A DNA stretch of 64,000 bases from Knoellia sp. p5-6-4 (GCF_029222705.1 NZ_JARGZF010000001.1:1-64000), one strand, 5' to 3'; positions 1-8,908 are shown, counted from the stretch's first letter. The notes: generated by a model from the letters alone, not told the origin. Numbers and translations are program-made.

Positions 1-1
1 G

Positions 2-466
2 ATGGACTCCCGGCGCCGGGTCTTCGACGGCCAGCTGCGCCGCTTCCTCACCCTGCGCGACCAGAGCTGCCGCACCCCGTGGTGCGACGCCCCGATCCGG
101 CACGCCGACCACGTGGTCCCCGACCGGGCCGGCGGCGCCACCAGCGCCCCCAACGGTCAGGGGCTGTGCGCGGCGTGCAACCACGCCAAGGAGGCCCCGG
201 GCTGGTCCGCGGTCGCCACCGCCCGGGCCCGACCGCCGCCGACCCGCACGCACCCCACACCGGGTCCGCACCGGGTCCGCACCACCACCCCCACCGGACA
301 CACCTACGACTCCACCGCCCCACCCCTCCTGCCCACACGACCAGCGCCCACCCGGCGTGCTCACGGCCCAGCGCCCGGACGACAACGGCACCCCTGGCAC
401 GACAACGTCCTCACCCTCACCTGGGAAGACCGGACTCGAGAGGTTCACGGGCTCGCCGGCGCCTGA
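2..466 (+). CDS. HNH endonuclease of the DUF222/13E12-repeat type, C-terminal part only
   Basis: The window opens inside this gene; the Met at its first codon is probably internal and the DUF222 half lies upstream. The visible 154 residues carry the HNH module typical of actinobacterial 13E12-repeat proteins: a CRTPWC zinc pair, then HADHVVP (the HNH His/Asp core), then a second zinc pair CAAC followed by NHAKE. The rest is a Pro/Thr/His-rich tail of low complexity. These proteins are multicopy in many actinobacteria and are thought to be mobile-element-like nucleases, but their substrate is unknown. It converges on tyrA, leaving only 15 bp between the two stops. In many actinobacteria the next gene after tyrA is cmk, so this gene may be an insertion in that operon (inference). 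Confidence 0.8.
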   Translation: MDSRRRVFDGQLRRFLTLRDQSCRTPWCDAPIRHADHVVPDRAGGATSAPNGQGLCAACNHAKEAPGWSAVATARARPPPTRTHPTPGPHRVRTTTPTGHTYDSTAPPLLPTRPAPTRRAHGPAPGRQRHPWHDNVLTLTWEDRTREVHGLAGA

Positions 467-481
467 CGGTCGACGGCGGTC

Positions 482-1561
482 TCAGCCGTGCAGCTGCCAG
501 CCCCGCGCCTGCAGCTCCACGCCGAGCCGCTCCGCCACAGCGGGCAGAACCGAAATCTCGGCGAGCCCGAATGGTTGCCCCAGTCCGTGCTCGAGGTGGA
601 GGTCCTCGAGGTTCACCCCGGCATCGCCGACGTCGTGGAGCAGCCGGGCCAGCTCGCCGGGCCGGTCCGGCACGAGCACCGTGACCACGGCATACGTCGT
701 GGGCGCGGCGCCGTGCTTGCCGGGGATCCGGTCGTGGCCGGTGTTGCCGTGGGCCACGATCCGGGCCAGCACCTCCCGCGCGCCCACCCCATCCCCCTGC
801 TCGAGGTTCTCGAGGGCCCCGAGCACCTCGGTGAGCTCGTCGCGCAGGTCGCTCAGCACCCGCCGCACGGCCGGTGCGTTGCCGGCCAGGATCTGGGTCC
901 ACAGCTGCGGGTCGCTGGCGGCGATCCGGGTCACGTCACGGATCCCCTGCCCGGAGAGCCCTGCCGCCGCCTCCGGAATCGACCTCAGCCGGCTGGCCAC
1001 CAGGCTGGCTGCGACCTGGGGCACGTGCGAGACGACGGCGACGGCCGCATCGTGCTCCTGCGGGCTCATCACGCTCACCGTGCCGCCCGCGTCGACCCCC
1101 AGCTGGGTGACCAGCGCGACCGCCCGCTCGCTCGAGCGGTGGTGCGGCACGACGACCCAGGCACGCCCGTCGAACAGGTCTCCGCGGGCGGCGACCGCCC
1201 CGGACCGCTCCCGGCCCGCCATGGGGTGCGAGCCGGCATACCGGGCGACATCTCCCCCGGCGGCCTCGACGTCGCGCAGCACGGCGACCTTGACGGAGGC
1301 GACGTCGGTGACGACCGCGTCCGGCCACCGGCGCAGCTCCTCGGCCACGACCGCGCCGGCGACGTCCGGGGGCGCGGCGACGACGACCAGCTCCGGGTCC
1401 TCGGTGGGGTCGGGCAGCCGCCCTGCCCCCAGGTCGCGGGCCAAGGCCAGGGCAGTCGGCGACGGGTCCGCCAGTGTGACGGTGTGCCCGCGCCGCGACA
1501 GCGCGATGCCCAGGCTGGTGCCGATCAGGCCAGTGCCGACGATGCGGACGCGCAGGGTCAC
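482..1561 (-). CDS. tyrA: prephenate dehydrogenase with C-terminal ACT domain
   Basis: Oxidatively decarboxylates prephenate to 4-hydroxyphenylpyruvate with NAD(P)+ in tyrosine biosynthesis (cytoplasm). The 359-residue protein starts with GTG and has an N-terminal Rossmann motif GTGLIGTSLG at about residues 9-18, the central dehydrogenase helical region with SHPMAGRERSG, and a C-terminal ACT domain (VPDRPGELARLLHDVG, about residues 295-345), which fits allosteric control by an aromatic amino acid. It lies 36 bp downstream of rluB and is probably the last visible gene of the parA-scpAB-rluB transcript. This arrangement is common in actinobacteria. Confidence 0.93.
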   Translation of the reverse strand: MTLRVRIVGTGLIGTSLGIALSRRGHTVTLADPSPTALALARDLGAGRLPDPTEDPELVVVAAPPDVAGAVVAEELRRWPDAVVTDVASVKVAVLRDVEAAGGDVARYAGSHPMAGRERSGAVAARGDLFDGRAWVVVPHHRSSERAVALVTQLGVDAGGTVSVMSPQEHDAAVAVVSHVPQVAASLVASRLRSIPEAAAGLSGQGIRDVTRIAASDPQLWTQILAGNAPAVRRVLSDLRDELTEVLGALENLEQGDGVGAREVLARIVAHGNTGHDRIPGKHGAAPTTYAVVTVLVPDRPGELARLLHDVGDAGVNLEDLHLEHGLGQPFGLAEISVLPAVAERLGVELQARGWQLHG

Positions 1562-1597
1562 GCGCCAGAGGCTACCGACGGCGGTGGCCCGGCGACC

Positions 1598-2635
1598 TCA
1601 GAGTCCAGCAGCCGAGTACAGCTGCCCGACCTCCTGCTTGGTCAGCGCCCTCATCTTGCCCGGCTTGGTGTCACCGAGCCGGATCGGGCCGACCTCTGTG
1701 CGCACGAGCGTGAGCACCGGGTGACCCACCGCGTCCATGAGCCGCCGGACGATGTGCTTGCGTCCCTCGTGCAGCACGATCTCGACGAGCGCCTTGCCGG
1801 GCATCGAGTCGACGACCTTGAAGGAGTCGACCGACGCCGGGCCGTCCTCGAGCTCCACGCCCTCGCGGAGCTGCTTGCCGAGGTCGCGCGGCACCGGGCC
1901 GTGGATCTGGGCGAGGTACTTCTTGGCGACGCCGTACTTCGGGTGCTGGAGCCGGTGCGCGAGGTCACCGTCGTTGGTGAGGATGAGCAGGCCCTCGGTG
2001 TCGGCGTCGAGACGGCCCACGTGGAACAGCCGCTCGTTGCGGTTGCCGACGTAGTCGCCGATGTTCAGCCGGCCGAGCTCGTCACTCATGGTCGTGACCA
2101 CGCCGAGCGGCTTGTTGAAGGCGAAGTAGACGCGCGACTCGTCGAGCTGCACGCGCACGCCGTCGACGTGCACCACCTGGTCCGGGCGGATGCGCACACC
2201 GAGCTCGGTGACGACCTGGCCGTCGACCTCGACACGACCCTGCTCGATGAGGTTCTCGCAGACCCGCCGCGAGCCCACGCCGGCGGCGGCCAGCAGCTTC
2301 TGCAGCCGCACGCCCTCGGGGTCGTGGACGTCGACCTGCGGGGTGGTCTGCGGGCGCTGGGGCAGCCGGGTCGGCTGGCTCTTCTTGGTCGTGCCCGAGC
2401 CGGACCGCTGCGGCTTCCCGCGCCCGCCCGACGGGCGGCCGCCTCCGGACGCACCTCCGCGGCCACCACCGGACGCACCACCGCGGCCGCCCCCTGCAGG
2501 CGACCGGCCACGGCCCCCTGCCGCGCCACCTCGGCCGCCGGCACCGCGACCGCCGGCACCGCGACCGCCGGCACCACCTCGGCCAGCACTGCCGCTGCCG
2601 GATCCGGCTCCGCCTCGGGACCTGGGGGGCGTCAT
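1598..2635 (-). CDS. rluB: 23S rRNA pseudouridine synthase, RluB/RsuA family, with long Gly/Arg-rich N-terminus
   Basis: Converts a specific uridine of 23S rRNA to pseudouridine. The protein has 345 residues. About 1-95 are a Gly/Arg/Ser/Ala low-complexity stretch encoded by imperfect tandem DNA repeats. From about 109 there is an S4 RNA-binding domain ([15 protein letters not shown]), then the RsuA/RluB catalytic domain with the GRLDADTEGLLILT motif near 208 that carries the nucleophilic Asp. The start ATG overlaps the scpB stop by 4 nt, so translation is probably coupled. An RGG-like basic tail is common in actinobacterial RluB proteins and likely binds RNA nonspecifically (inference). Confidence 0.92.
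   Translation of the reverse strand: MTPPRSRGGAGSGSGSAGRGGAGGRGAGGRGAGGRGGAAGGRGRSPAGGGRGGASGGGRGGASGGGRPSGGRGKPQRSGSGTTKKSQPTRLPQRPQTTPQVDVHDPEGVRLQKLLAAAGVGSRRVCENLIEQGRVEVDGQVVTELGVRIRPDQVVHVDGVRVQLDESRVYFAFNKPLGVVTTMSDELGRLNIGDYVGNRNERLFHVGRLDADTEGLLILTNDGDLAHRLQHPKYGVAKKYLAQIHGPVPRDLGKQLREGVELEDGPASVDSFKVVDSMPGKALVEIVLHEGRKHIVRRLMDAVGHPVLTLVRTEVGPIRLGDTKPGKMRALTKQEVGQLYSAAGL
2448..2577. repeat. imperfect tandem repeats encoding the Gly/Arg-rich RluB N-terminus
   Basis: Two short repeat families are visible. One is a 15-bp unit, GCCGGCACCGCGACC, present nearly three times around 2537-2577. The other is a GGACGCACC(A/T)CCGCGGCC unit of about 18-21 bp around 2448-2490. On the coding strand they give repeated Gly-Gly-Arg-Gly-Ala and Gly-Gly-Arg-Gly-Gly-Ala-Ser blocks. 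Such a tract is prone to slippage and may differ in length between strains. Confidence 0.7.
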
Positions 2636-3273
2636 GAACGGCCCTGTTCTGCGAGCTCGTCGAGCACGTCGACCTCCGGAAGGTAGGGAGCAAGGGCAGG
2701 CAGCTCGTCGAGGGTGCCGAGGCCGAGCCGCTGCAGGAAGTAGGGGGTGGTGCCGTAGAGGACGGCGCCGCTCTCCCCCTCGGCGCCAACCTCCTCGATG
2801 AGGCCGCGGGTCAGGAGCGTGCGCACGACCCCGTCGACGTTCACCCCGCGCACGGCACTCACCCGTGAGCGGGAGATCGGCTGTCGGTAGGCGATCACGG
2901 CGAGCGTCTCCAGCGAGGCCTGGGTGAGCTTGGCCTGCTGGCCGTCGAGGAGGAACTTCTCGACCACCGGCGCGTACTCGGCGCGGCTGTAGACCCGCCA
3001 GCCGCCGGCCACACTGCGCAGGGTGAAGCCGCGCTTGGCCTGCGCGTACTCCGCCTCGAGCGCGTGGAGGTGGTCGACCACGTCGTCGACGGGCAGCTCG
3101 AGGGCCGAGGCCAGGGCCATCTCGGTGATCGGCTCGTCGACGACCATCATCACGGCCTCGATGGCGCTGCGGGCGCCCCCGGGGAAGTCGTTGATGTCGA
3201 AGGCGATCTGCTCTTCCGGCGTCGCCTCGGTCCCCTCCTGCGCCTCGTCGGGTGTGTCTGGCGTGTCAGTCAT
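2632..3273 (-). CDS. scpB: SMC-Scp complex subunit ScpB
   Basis: Kleisin-partner subunit of the SMC-ScpAB condensin, with tandem winged-helix domains. The 213-residue protein shows the family core from EAVMMVVDEPITEMALASAL to PISRSRVSAVRGVNVDGVVR and FLQRLGLGTLDELP. I start it at the ATG at 3273, which has a good ribosome-binding site (GGAGAG about 7 nt upstream) and overlaps the scpA stop by 8 nt. A longer in-frame start at 3309 would add a basic, non-conserved extension inside scpA. Downstream it overlaps rluB by 4 nt. Confidence 0.93.
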   Translation of the reverse strand: MTDTPDTPDEAQEGTEATPEEQIAFDINDFPGGARSAIEAVMMVVDEPITEMALASALELPVDDVVDHLHALEAEYAQAKRGFTLRSVAGGWRVYSRAEYAPVVEKFLLDGQQAKLTQASLETLAVIAYRQPISRSRVSAVRGVNVDGVVRTLLTRGLIEEVGAEGESGAVLYGTTPYFLQRLGLGTLDELPALAPYLPEVDVLDELAEQGRS

Positions 3274-4249
3274 CGGTGCTCTCCTGCCCCTCGACGGGGC
3301 TCTCCTCATCGGGCTGGTCTTCTTCGTCGAACTCGTCGCTGACCTCGATGGCGCCCTCGTCGGAACCGGTCCAGCGCACCGTCAGCTCCCCCAGCGCCTC
3401 CGCCTGCTCGAACACGATGGCCGCCTCACGGAACAGCTCGAGCAGCGCCAGGAAGCGCGCGACGATCACCAGCGTGCTGTCGGCGTCGGCCACCAGCGAG
3501 CGGAACGAGCAGGCCCGTTCCCGGCGCAGGCGGTGCCCGACGATGGTGGCCTGCTCACGCACGCTGACGGCGGGCGCGTGCAAATGCTCCAAGCCCACGG
3601 TCGGCGCCACCTTCGGCGTCATCGCGCGGGCGGCGACCATGGCCAGCTGCTCGGGCGTGATCGTGATGACCAGCTCGGGCAGCAGCTTCGCGAACTGCGG
3701 CTCGATCCCCGCCTGGCGGGGCGTCATCCGGCCGGCCGTGGCCATCCGCTCACCGAACGTGCGGGCGATGTCCTTGAACGCGCGGTACTGGAGCAACCGG
3801 GCGAACAGCAGGTCGCGCGCCTCGATGAGCGCGAGGTCCTCCTCGTCCTGCGGGCTCATCTGCGGCAGCAGACGGGCCGCCTTGATGTCGAGCAACGTCG
3901 CCGCGACGAGCAGGAACTCCGAGGCCTGGCTGAGGTCCCACTCGGTGTTCGACGCCTGCGCCGCCTTGATGTGGGCGATGAACTCGTCGGTGACCTTGGC
4001 CAGCGCGATCTCCGTGATGTCGAGCTTGTGCTTGGAGATCAGTCCGAGCAGCAGGTCGAAGGGGCCGGAGAAGACGTCGAGGTGCACCTCGAAGGGGGCG
4101 CTGGCGCTGCGGCGGGTCAGCACCCCGCCCGGGGTGACCTGCGCCGCCGGCGCGACCTGCTCGTCGACCGGCCCAGCCTTCTGCTCCTCGACCGGCGCAG
4201 CCTCCTGGCTCACGCGGTCAGGCCGCGCCGCCGCGGGCGATGAGCTCAC
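3266..4249 (-). CDS. scpA: segregation and condensation protein ScpA (kleisin)
   Basis: Kleisin subunit that bridges the SMC heads. After a variable acidic N-terminus, the conserved entry FEVHLDVFSGPFDLLLGLI is followed by the helical kleisin region (LDITEIALAKVTDEFI, then SEFLLVAATLLDIKAARLLP), and the C-terminal winged helix (FLALLELFREAAIVFEQ) lies near 285. The tail after it is Glu/Asp-rich. Start choice is uncertain. The GTG at 4249 overlaps the parA stop by 32 nt, while a second GTG at 4213 begins just after that stop. Neither has a strong ribosome-binding site. Confidence 0.9.
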   Translation of the reverse strand: MSSSPAAARPDRVSQEAAPVEEQKAGPVDEQVAPAAQVTPGGVLTRRSASAPFEVHLDVFSGPFDLLLGLISKHKLDITEIALAKVTDEFIAHIKAAQASNTEWDLSQASEFLLVAATLLDIKAARLLPQMSPQDEEDLALIEARDLLFARLLQYRAFKDIARTFGERMATAGRMTPRQAGIEPQFAKLLPELVITITPEQLAMVAARAMTPKVAPTVGLEHLHAPAVSVREQATIVGHRLRRERACSFRSLVADADSTLVIVARFLALLELFREAAIVFEQAEALGELTVRWTGSDEGAIEVSDEFDEEDQPDEESPVEGQESTDD

Positions 4250-5174
4250 GCGCCAGCTGCCGGTATGCCGCCGCCGCGCCGTGCGTGGATGCGTAGCTCG
4301 TGATCGGCTCGGCCGCCAAGGTGGCGTCCGGGAACTTCACCGTGCGGCTGATGACGGTGTGGAACACCTGGTCGCCGAAGTGGTCGACGACGCTGCGCAC
4401 GACCTCCTTGCTGTGCAGCGTGCGCGAGTCGAACATCGTCGCGAGGATGCCGTCGACCTGCAGGCGCGGGTTCAGGCGGTCGGTGATCTTGTTGATCGTG
4501 TCGATGAGCAGCGCCACACCGCGCATGGCGAAGAACTCGCACTCCAGCGGGATGATCACCCCGTGCGCGGCTGTCAGGGCGTTGACGGTGAGCAGGCCCA
4601 GCGAGGGCTGGCAGTCGATGAGGATGACGTCGTACTCGTCGAGCACGGGCCGCAGCACCCGGGCCAGGATCTGCTCGCGGGCCACCTCGCCGACGAGCTG
4701 CACCTCGGCGGCGGAGAGGTCGATGTTGGCCGGGATGATGTCGAGGTTCTCGGTGCGCGTGCCCTGGATGACGTCGCGCACGTCGTGCCCACGGTCGACG
4801 AGCAGGTTGTAGACGGTGACATCGAGCTCGTTGGCGCGGATGCCGAGGCCGACGGAGGCGGCTCCCTGGGGGTCGAAGTCGACCAGCAGCACCCGTCGGC
4901 CGACCTCGGCGAGCGCGGCGCCGAGGTTGATGGTGGTCGTCGTCTTGCCGACGCCGCCCTTCTGGTTGCACATCGCGATGATCCGGGCGGGCCCGTGCGA
5001 GCTGAGCGGTGCCGGGTCCGGGAAGTCCGGCATCGGACGTCCGGTGGGTCCGACCTGCCCGGCCGCGGCGTGCTCGGTGCCCGGCAGCGTGGCGGTCGCG
5101 AGGTCGGAGCGGCGGTCCGCTGTCGTGGTCACCTCAGAATCCACAGGCGTTTCACTCCCGGTGCGCTCGTGCAA
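4218..5174 (-). CDS. parA: ParA/Soj-family chromosome-partitioning ATPase
   Basis: Deviant Walker-type ATPase. MCNQKGGVGKTTTTINLGAA is the P-loop with the signature Lys, VLLVDFDPQG is the A' motif, and DVILIDCQPSLGLLTVNAL is Walker B. It has no ParB neighbour. Its place directly upstream of scpA-scpB is the conserved actinobacterial arrangement (as Rv1708-Rv1711 in M. tuberculosis), which suggests a role with condensin rather than with oriC ParB (inference). The reading frame begins with TTG at 5174; a GTG at 5144 has a better-placed GGGAG. The first 65 residues are variable and probably disordered. Confidence 0.88.
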   Translation of the reverse strand: MHERTGSETPVDSEVTTTADRRSDLATATLPGTEHAAAGQVGPTGRPMPDFPDPAPLSSHGPARIIAMCNQKGGVGKTTTTINLGAALAEVGRRVLLVDFDPQGAASVGLGIRANELDVTVYNLLVDRGHDVRDVIQGTRTENLDIIPANIDLSAAEVQLVGEVAREQILARVLRPVLDEYDVILIDCQPSLGLLTVNALTAAHGVIIPLECEFFAMRGVALLIDTINKITDRLNPRLQVDGILATMFDSRTLHSKEVVRSVVDHFGDQVFHTVISRTVKFPDATLAAEPITSYASTHGAAAAYRQLARELIARGGAA

Positions 5175-5209
5175 GATCGGTCAGCCTCTCGCTGATCGCA
5201 CAGACCCTA

Positions 5210-6109
5210 TCAGCGAGCACGGGGGTGGCTCTGGGCATAGACCTCGCGGAGGCGTTGCACGGTCACCATCGTGTAGATCTGGGTCGTCGTCACCGAGGCG
5301 TGCCCGAGCAGCTCCTGCACCACCCGCACGTCGGCGCCACCGTCGAGAAGATGGGTGGCGAAGGAGTGCCGCAGCGTGTGCGGCGACAGGTGGCCGGACA
5401 GCCCGGCCCGCTCGGCGGCTGCCCTCAGCGCGGCCCAGGCACTCTGGCGGGAGAGCCGGCCACCCCGCTGGTTGAGGAAGATCGCGGGCGTCCCCCTGCC
5501 TTTCGACGCCAGGGCCGGGCGCCCCCGCACGAGGTAGGCAGACAGCGCCTCGGCGGCATACGAGCCGAGCGGCACGACGCGCTCCTTGCCGCCCTTGCCG
5601 AACAGCCGCACCACACCCTCCGCCGCGTCGACGTCGTCGACGTCGAGCCCGACGGCCTCGGAGATGCGCGCCCCGGCGCCGTAGAGCACCTCCAGCAGCG
5701 CGCGGTCGCGCAGCGACGCGGGCGTGTCGCCCACGCCGGCCGCCGCCAGCAGGCGCTCGACGTCCTCGACGCTGATGGCCTTGGGCAGCCGGGCGGGTGG
5801 CCGCGGAGGGCTCACGGCGCCGGCCGGGTCCTGGGCGGTGTCGCCCTCGAGCACCAGGAACCGGTGGAAGCCGCGCACCGCGACCAGGGTCCGCGCCGCC
5901 GACGACGCCGCCAGCGGCGGGTGGTCGGCACTCCCCTCGCGCAGGGTCGCCAGGAAGTCGCTGACGTGTGCCTCGGTCACCGCCGCGGGGTCCGTCACCC
6001 CGCGTCCACCGAGGTATGCCGTGTAGCGCGCGAGGTCGCGCCGGTAGGACTTCAGCGTGTTGGCCGACACGCCCCGCTCCACGTCGAGGTGGTTGAGCCA
6101 TCCGCGCAC
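5210..6109 (-). CDS. xerD: site-specific tyrosine recombinase XerD
   Basis: Resolves chromosome dimers at dif and is activated by FtsK. The protein has 299 residues, with an N-terminal SAM-like domain ([19 protein letters not shown]) and a catalytic domain. The visible active-site residues are Arg in [11 protein letters not shown], His and Arg in [15 protein letters not shown], His in [14 protein letters not shown] and the Tyr of that segment. The GTG at 6109 makes it about ten residues shorter than usual XerD; a CTG at 6151 would add an N-terminus of normal length ([13 protein letters not shown]). It is 35 bp upstream of parA on the same strand. Confidence 0.9.
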   Translation of the reverse strand: MRGWLNHLDVERGVSANTLKSYRRDLARYTAYLGGRGVTDPAAVTEAHVSDFLATLREGSADHPPLAASSAARTLVAVRGFHRFLVLEGDTAQDPAGAVSPPRPPARLPKAISVEDVERLLAAAGVGDTPASLRDRALLEVLYGAGARISEAVGLDVDDVDAAEGVVRLFGKGGKERVVPLGSYAAEALSAYLVRGRPALASKGRGTPAIFLNQRGGRLSRQSAWAALRAAAERAGLSGHLSPHTLRHSFATHLLDGGADVRVVQELLGHASVTTTQIYTMVTVQRLREVYAQSHPRAR

Positions 6110-6241
6110 GGCCCGCTCGACAGCGGTCGCGGCGGTCGTGTCGGTGCTCAGGGCGACGTCCTAGCAGGTGGGCGGCGGGGGCGGGTGGGAGTCTAGACCG
6201 GCACCGCGCCCCGACCGCCGAACTTGACGAGAGGCTCGCCC

Positions 6242-6877
6242 ATGAAGCTCTACGCAGACCTGCCCGTGCGCCGCACCAGCCAGATCGTGGCCGACGTCCT
6301 GGTCTTCGCCTGGGTCGCGGTGTGGGCCTGGCTCGGACGCGCGGTGCACGACGCGACCCAGCAGCTCGCCGGGCCGGGCCGCACCCTGCAGGGCGCGGGC
6401 TCAGGGTTCCGCAGCGAGATGGGCGAGGCCGGACGCGCGGTAAGCGACGTGCCCCTGGTCGGCGACCGCCTGTCTGAGCCGTTCGAGCGGGCCGGCAGTG
6501 CCGGCACCACCATCGAGCAGGCCGGCACCGACCTCGTCAACGCGGTCAACGACCTCGCCCTCCTGCTCGGCTGGGTCACCGCGCTCGTGCCGATCACGAT
6601 CGTCGTGCTCATCTGGGGGCTGCTGCGGCTGCGGTTCAGCCGCCGCGCCACCGCCGCGCAGCGCTTCATCGACAGCTCCGCCGACCTCGACCTCTTCGCT
6701 CTGCGGGCGATGGCCACCCAGCCGATGCACCGGCTGGCGCGGATCTCCGACGACCCGACCGGCGCCTGGCGTGCCCGCGACCCGCAGGTCGTCCACGCCC
6801 TGGCTCTGCTCGAGCTGCGCGACAGCGGCCTGCGCCCGCCGGCCCTCAGCCCTCGTGCCGCAGGATCCGGGGCCTGA
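6242..6877 (+). CDS. conserved actinobacterial two-helix membrane protein
   Basis: The 211-residue protein has a transmembrane helix near residues 14-34 (QIVADVLVFAWVAVWAWLG) and another near 105-125 (WVTALVPITIVVLIWGLL), separated by an extracytoplasmic segment of about 70 residues. A cytoplasmic region follows. I start at the ATG at 6242 with GAGAGG upstream; an upstream TTG is less likely. The protein has no catalytic motif I recognise, and its function is unknown. Its last 32 bp overlap the 3' end of hisS in the convergent direction, so the two coding sequences share DNA. Confidence 0.75.
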   Translation: MKLYADLPVRRTSQIVADVLVFAWVAVWAWLGRAVHDATQQLAGPGRTLQGAGSGFRSEMGEAGRAVSDVPLVGDRLSEPFERAGSAGTTIEQAGTDLVNAVNDLALLLGWVTALVPITIVVLIWGLLRLRFSRRATAAQRFIDSSADLDLFALRAMATQPMHRLARISDDPTGAWRARDPQVVHALALLELRDSGLRPPALSPRAAGSGA

Positions 6878-8210
6878 GGTCCTCCACCGGCGGCTGCCAC
6901 GACTCGGCCAGGGCGTCGACCTGCTCCCCGCTGCGGATGTCCTTGACCTGGTCTCCCCCGCGCTCGGACGCCCCCGGGAACCAGACGTACGGGATCCCGC
7001 GCCGCTCGGCATACCGGATCTGCTTGCCGAACTTGGCTGGCTTGGGGGCGACCTCGCACGCGATGCCGCGCGCCCGCAGCGCCGTGGCGACCCGCGTCGA
7101 GGTCGGGCGGCCCTCCTCGTCGTTGACCGCGACGAGCACGCACGCGGGCGTCGAGCGACTGGCGCTCAGCAGGCCCTTGCCGAGGAGCAGGCCGAGCAGG
7201 CGCGACACGCCGATGGAGATGCCGACCCCGGGATAGGTCGTGCGGCCGTCGGACGCGAGGGCGTCGTAGCGGCCCCCGGAGCAGAACGACCCCCACGACT
7301 CGTAGCCCTCGAGCTGGGTCTCGTAGACCGTGCCGGTGTAGTAGTCGAGGCCGCGGGCGATCTTGAGGTCGGCGACGAGCGCACCGGGGGCGTTCTCCAT
7401 GCCGGTGCGGATCACCCGCGAGAGGGCCTCGAGGCCCTCGTCGAGGGTCGGGTGCTCGACGCCGAGCGCGCGCACCTGCTCGACGAAGCCGAGGTCCTCG
7501 CTGCGGATCGCCGCCAGGGCGAGGCACTGCTCGGCCTGCTCGGTGCTGCAGCCCGCCTCCTCGAGCATGGCGCGCACCTTCTCGGGGCCGACCTTGTCGA
7601 GCTTGTCGACGATGCGCAGGGTGCCGGTGACGTCGTCGATGCCGATGCCCCGGTAGAAGCCCTCGGGGATCTTGCGGTTGTTGACCTGGATGGTCATCCT
7701 CCCGATGGGGAGCTTCTCGAAGATCTCGGCCATCACCAGCGGGATCTCGGCCTCGTAGTGCGGCGAGAGCTCGCCCACGTCGACGACGTCGATGTCGGCC
7801 TGGGTGAACTCGCGGTAGCGGCCCTCCTGCGGCCGCTCACCCCGCCAGACCTTCTGGATCTGGTAGCGGCGGAACGGGAACGACAGCTTGCCGGCGTGCT
7901 CGAGCACGTAGCGCGCGAAGGGCACCGTGAGGTCGAAGTGCAGGCCGAACTCGACGCCACCGGCGTCCTCGTCCTCGTCACCGGCGAGCCGGGTGACGCC
8001 GTAGACCTCCTTGTCGGCGTCGCCCCCCTTGCCGAGGAGGCGGTCGACCGGCTCGACGGCCCGGGTCTCGATCGACGGGTACCCGTGCAGCTCGAACGTC
8101 TCGCGGATGACGTCGAGGAAGTGCTGCTCGACGATGCGCTCGGCGGGGAGGTACTCGGGGAAGCCGCTGATCGGGGTGACCTTGGCGGCGCGCGGTGCGG
8201 GGGTGTTCAC
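6846..8210 (-). CDS. hisS: histidine--tRNA ligase
   Basis: Class II synthetase that charges tRNA-His. The 454-residue protein shows motif 2 as YREFTQADIDVVD, the HisRS-specific GLDYYTGTVYETQLEG, the CSGGRYD segment, and a C-terminal anticodon-binding domain (TSTRVATALRARGIACEVAPKPAKFGKQIRYAERRGIPYV). The GTG start lies in a GTGA overlap with the upstream MBL-hydrolase gene, so the two are translationally coupled. The pairing of a glyoxalase-II-like gene with hisS is conserved in actinobacteria (Rv2581c-Rv2580c). Confidence 0.95.
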   Translation of the reverse strand: MNTPAPRAAKVTPISGFPEYLPAERIVEQHFLDVIRETFELHGYPSIETRAVEPVDRLLGKGGDADKEVYGVTRLAGDEDEDAGGVEFGLHFDLTVPFARYVLEHAGKLSFPFRRYQIQKVWRGERPQEGRYREFTQADIDVVDVGELSPHYEAEIPLVMAEIFEKLPIGRMTIQVNNRKIPEGFYRGIGIDDVTGTLRIVDKLDKVGPEKVRAMLEEAGCSTEQAEQCLALAAIRSEDLGFVEQVRALGVEHPTLDEGLEALSRVIRTGMENAPGALVADLKIARGLDYYTGTVYETQLEGYESWGSFCSGGRYDALASDGRTTYPGVGISIGVSRLLGLLLGKGLLSASRSTPACVLVAVNDEEGRPTSTRVATALRARGIACEVAPKPAKFGKQIRYAERRGIPYVWFPGASERGGDQVKDIRSGEQVDALAESWQPPVEDLRPRILRHEG

Positions 8211-8908
8211 GCAGTCAGTCCTTGCAGGTAGGGGTTGGTCGAGCGCTCGTGCTGCATCGTCGTCGCCTGGCCGTGGCCGGGCAGCACGAGGGTGGTGTCG
8301 GGCAGGGGCAGCACCACGTCGCGCAGGGAGCGCTGCATGGCGGCGTGGTCGCCACCGGGAAGGTCGGTGCGGCCGATGGAGCCGGCGAACAGCACGTCGC
8401 CGCTCAACACCGTCGAGCGCACGCCCGCGCTCTCCTCGAGGCCGTGGGGCACGGTGCCCAGCGAGAACATCACCGAGCCCTCCGTGTGGCCGGGCGCGTG
8501 GAGGACCTCGACGTCCAGGCCGGCGAGGTCCAGGCTCTGCCGGTCCTTGAGGTCGACGACGTTCTCGGGGTCGCGCCAGGTCGCCTTCGCGCCGAACTGC
8601 TGCTCCAGCATGCCGATGAGGCCGGGGTTGGCGATGCTGAGCGCGTCGTGCAGCCGGTAGCGGTCGTCGGCGTGGATGTAGGCCGCGGTGTCACCGCCGC
8701 AGACCGGCGTCACCGAGTACACGTGGTCGATGTGGCCGTGGGTGAGCAGCACGGCAGCCGGGCGCAGCCGGTGCTCGGCGAGCACCTCGCGCAGGGTCTC
8801 CTCGATCCCGATGCCGGGGTCGACGACGAGGCACTCCTCCCCCGCGCCGGGGGCGAGGACGTAGCAGTTGGTGCCGAAGGCGGCAGCCGGGAACCCGATG
8901 GTCAACAC
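8207..8908 (-). CDS. MBL-fold (glyoxalase II-like) metallo-hydrolase
   Basis: The 233-residue metallo-beta-lactamase-fold protein has the metal motif THGHIDHV near residue 60, further metal ligands in APGHTEGS and SGDVLF, and VLPGHG near the end. This resembles hydroxyacylglutathione hydrolase and related thioesterases; the substrate in an actinobacterium, which lacks glutathione, is unknown. I start at the GTG at 8908 (VLTIGFPAAAFGTNCYV), because family members begin here and the longer upstream frame is a basic, non-conserved translation of the divergent promoter. It overlaps hisS by GTGA. Confidence 0.87.
   Translation of the reverse strand: MLTIGFPAAAFGTNCYVLAPGAGEECLVVDPGIGIEETLREVLAEHRLRPAAVLLTHGHIDHVYSVTPVCGGDTAAYIHADDRYRLHDALSIANPGLIGMLEQQFGAKATWRDPENVVDLKDRQSLDLAGLDVEVLHAPGHTEGSVMFSLGTVPHGLEESAGVRSTVLSGDVLFAGSIGRTDLPGGDHAAMQRSLRDVVLPLPDTTLVLPGHGQATTMQHERSTNPYLQGLTA

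Noticed and set aside
488-2686. Plus-strand frame of 732 codons opposite tyrA and rluB
   Set aside because: Composition artefact (stop codons are rare at this GC); protein has no recognisable domain.
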